Of a stretch of 22,745 nucleotides of DNA, positions 22,663 through 22,745 are shown one piece after another. A program made the translations under genes and the position numbers. The stretch lies in the NCBI GenBank assembly GCA_964538615.1, contig CAZIGK010000030.1, positions 1 through 22,745 of the forward strand. Reading direction: 5' to 3'. Each line of letters starts with the position of its first letter. The stretch's first letter is position 1. The DNA comes from CAZIGK01 sp964538615 (GTDB lineage Bacteria > Pseudomonadota > Alphaproteobacteria > Rickettsiales > RI-342). Under the pieces are notes generated by a model. It saw only the letters and a program-made list of their open reading frames with translations, did not search any database and was not told the DNA's origin.

Positions 22663-22745
22663 GGCGTTGCCCTTGCAACGCTAAGCGTATTGTGAACCCA
22701 CTTCGTGGCTTCTGACACCCAACATCTGACCAACAAAAAAGCCAC
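22663..22745. repeat. Direct repeat copy 2, at the window end
   Basis: This is the second copy of the 83-base unit, 177 bases after the first. Here the left-end hairpin GCGTTGC-CCTT-GCAACGC is a perfect seven-base-pair stem; in copy 1 one pair is a G-T wobble and the outermost pair is lost. The window stops exactly where the copies stop being comparable, which suggests that the assembly broke at the repeat or that more copies follow. Confidence 0.85.

Noticed and set aside
22396..22678. Overlapping minus-strand frames in the repeat region
   Set aside because: They run through the direct repeats and hairpins in more than one frame, lack ribosome binding sites and resemble no protein family.
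1..22745. tRNA, rRNA genes, CRISPR arrays or insertion sequences
   Set aside because: No T-loop-like cloverleaf arms, rRNA motifs, regularly spaced short repeats or transposase frames were found by eye.

Overview
The window looks like one scaffold piece from a free-living, flagellated alphaproteobacterium of roughly even base composition. The strongest evidence is a CckA-type hybrid histidine kinase between flhB and recA. Supporting evidence is the block fliP / flgB-flgC-fliE-fliQ-fliR-flhB, the pairing of coaE with dnaQ, and DUF484 next to xerC. The order or genus cannot be fixed from the sequence alone. The window contains a 10-base run of N (an assembly gap) and ends exactly at the edge of a repeated element.

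Left part (1-3000): nrdR, a single-domain GDT1/UPF0016 membrane protein, and two unrecognised exported proteins that face each other tail to tail across a GC-rich hairpin.

Housekeeping block, minus strand (3020-5872): recA with a clear intrinsic terminator, then a YciI-like protein, coaE, and dnaQ, whose start overlaps the end of coaE.

Regulatory and flagellar block (5960-16346). On the minus strand flgB-flgC-fliE-fliQ-fliR is followed by flhB and cckA, which leads into recA. On the plus strand, divergent from flgB, come csrA, an FlhB C-domain paralogue (flhX type), a small helical protein, fliO, fliP, a DUF484 protein and xerC, closely spaced and partly overlapping. The 210-base region between flgB and csrA carries a near-perfect sigma-54 promoter facing flgB and a weaker sigma-70-like promoter facing csrA. 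The basal body rod (FlgB, FlgC, FliE), the export gate (FliO, P, Q, R, FlhB), a post-transcriptional regulator (CsrA) and a cell-cycle kinase (CckA) thus sit together. cckA is split by a -1 frame change at a run of nine A residues.

Right part (16375-22745), minus strand: a YciA-type acyl-CoA thioesterase, then an M48-like zinc metallopeptidase-like protein (HEXXH), then a very large protein of about 1322 residues. The middle of the large protein resembles a degenerate ABC1/UbiB-type kinase fold. The N gap lies at the junction of the last two, and the frame of the large protein stays open up to the gap, so the two reading frames may be one protein of more than 1800 residues. This locus is the best candidate for something undescribed. 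The last 260 bases hold two 83-base direct repeats 177 bases apart.
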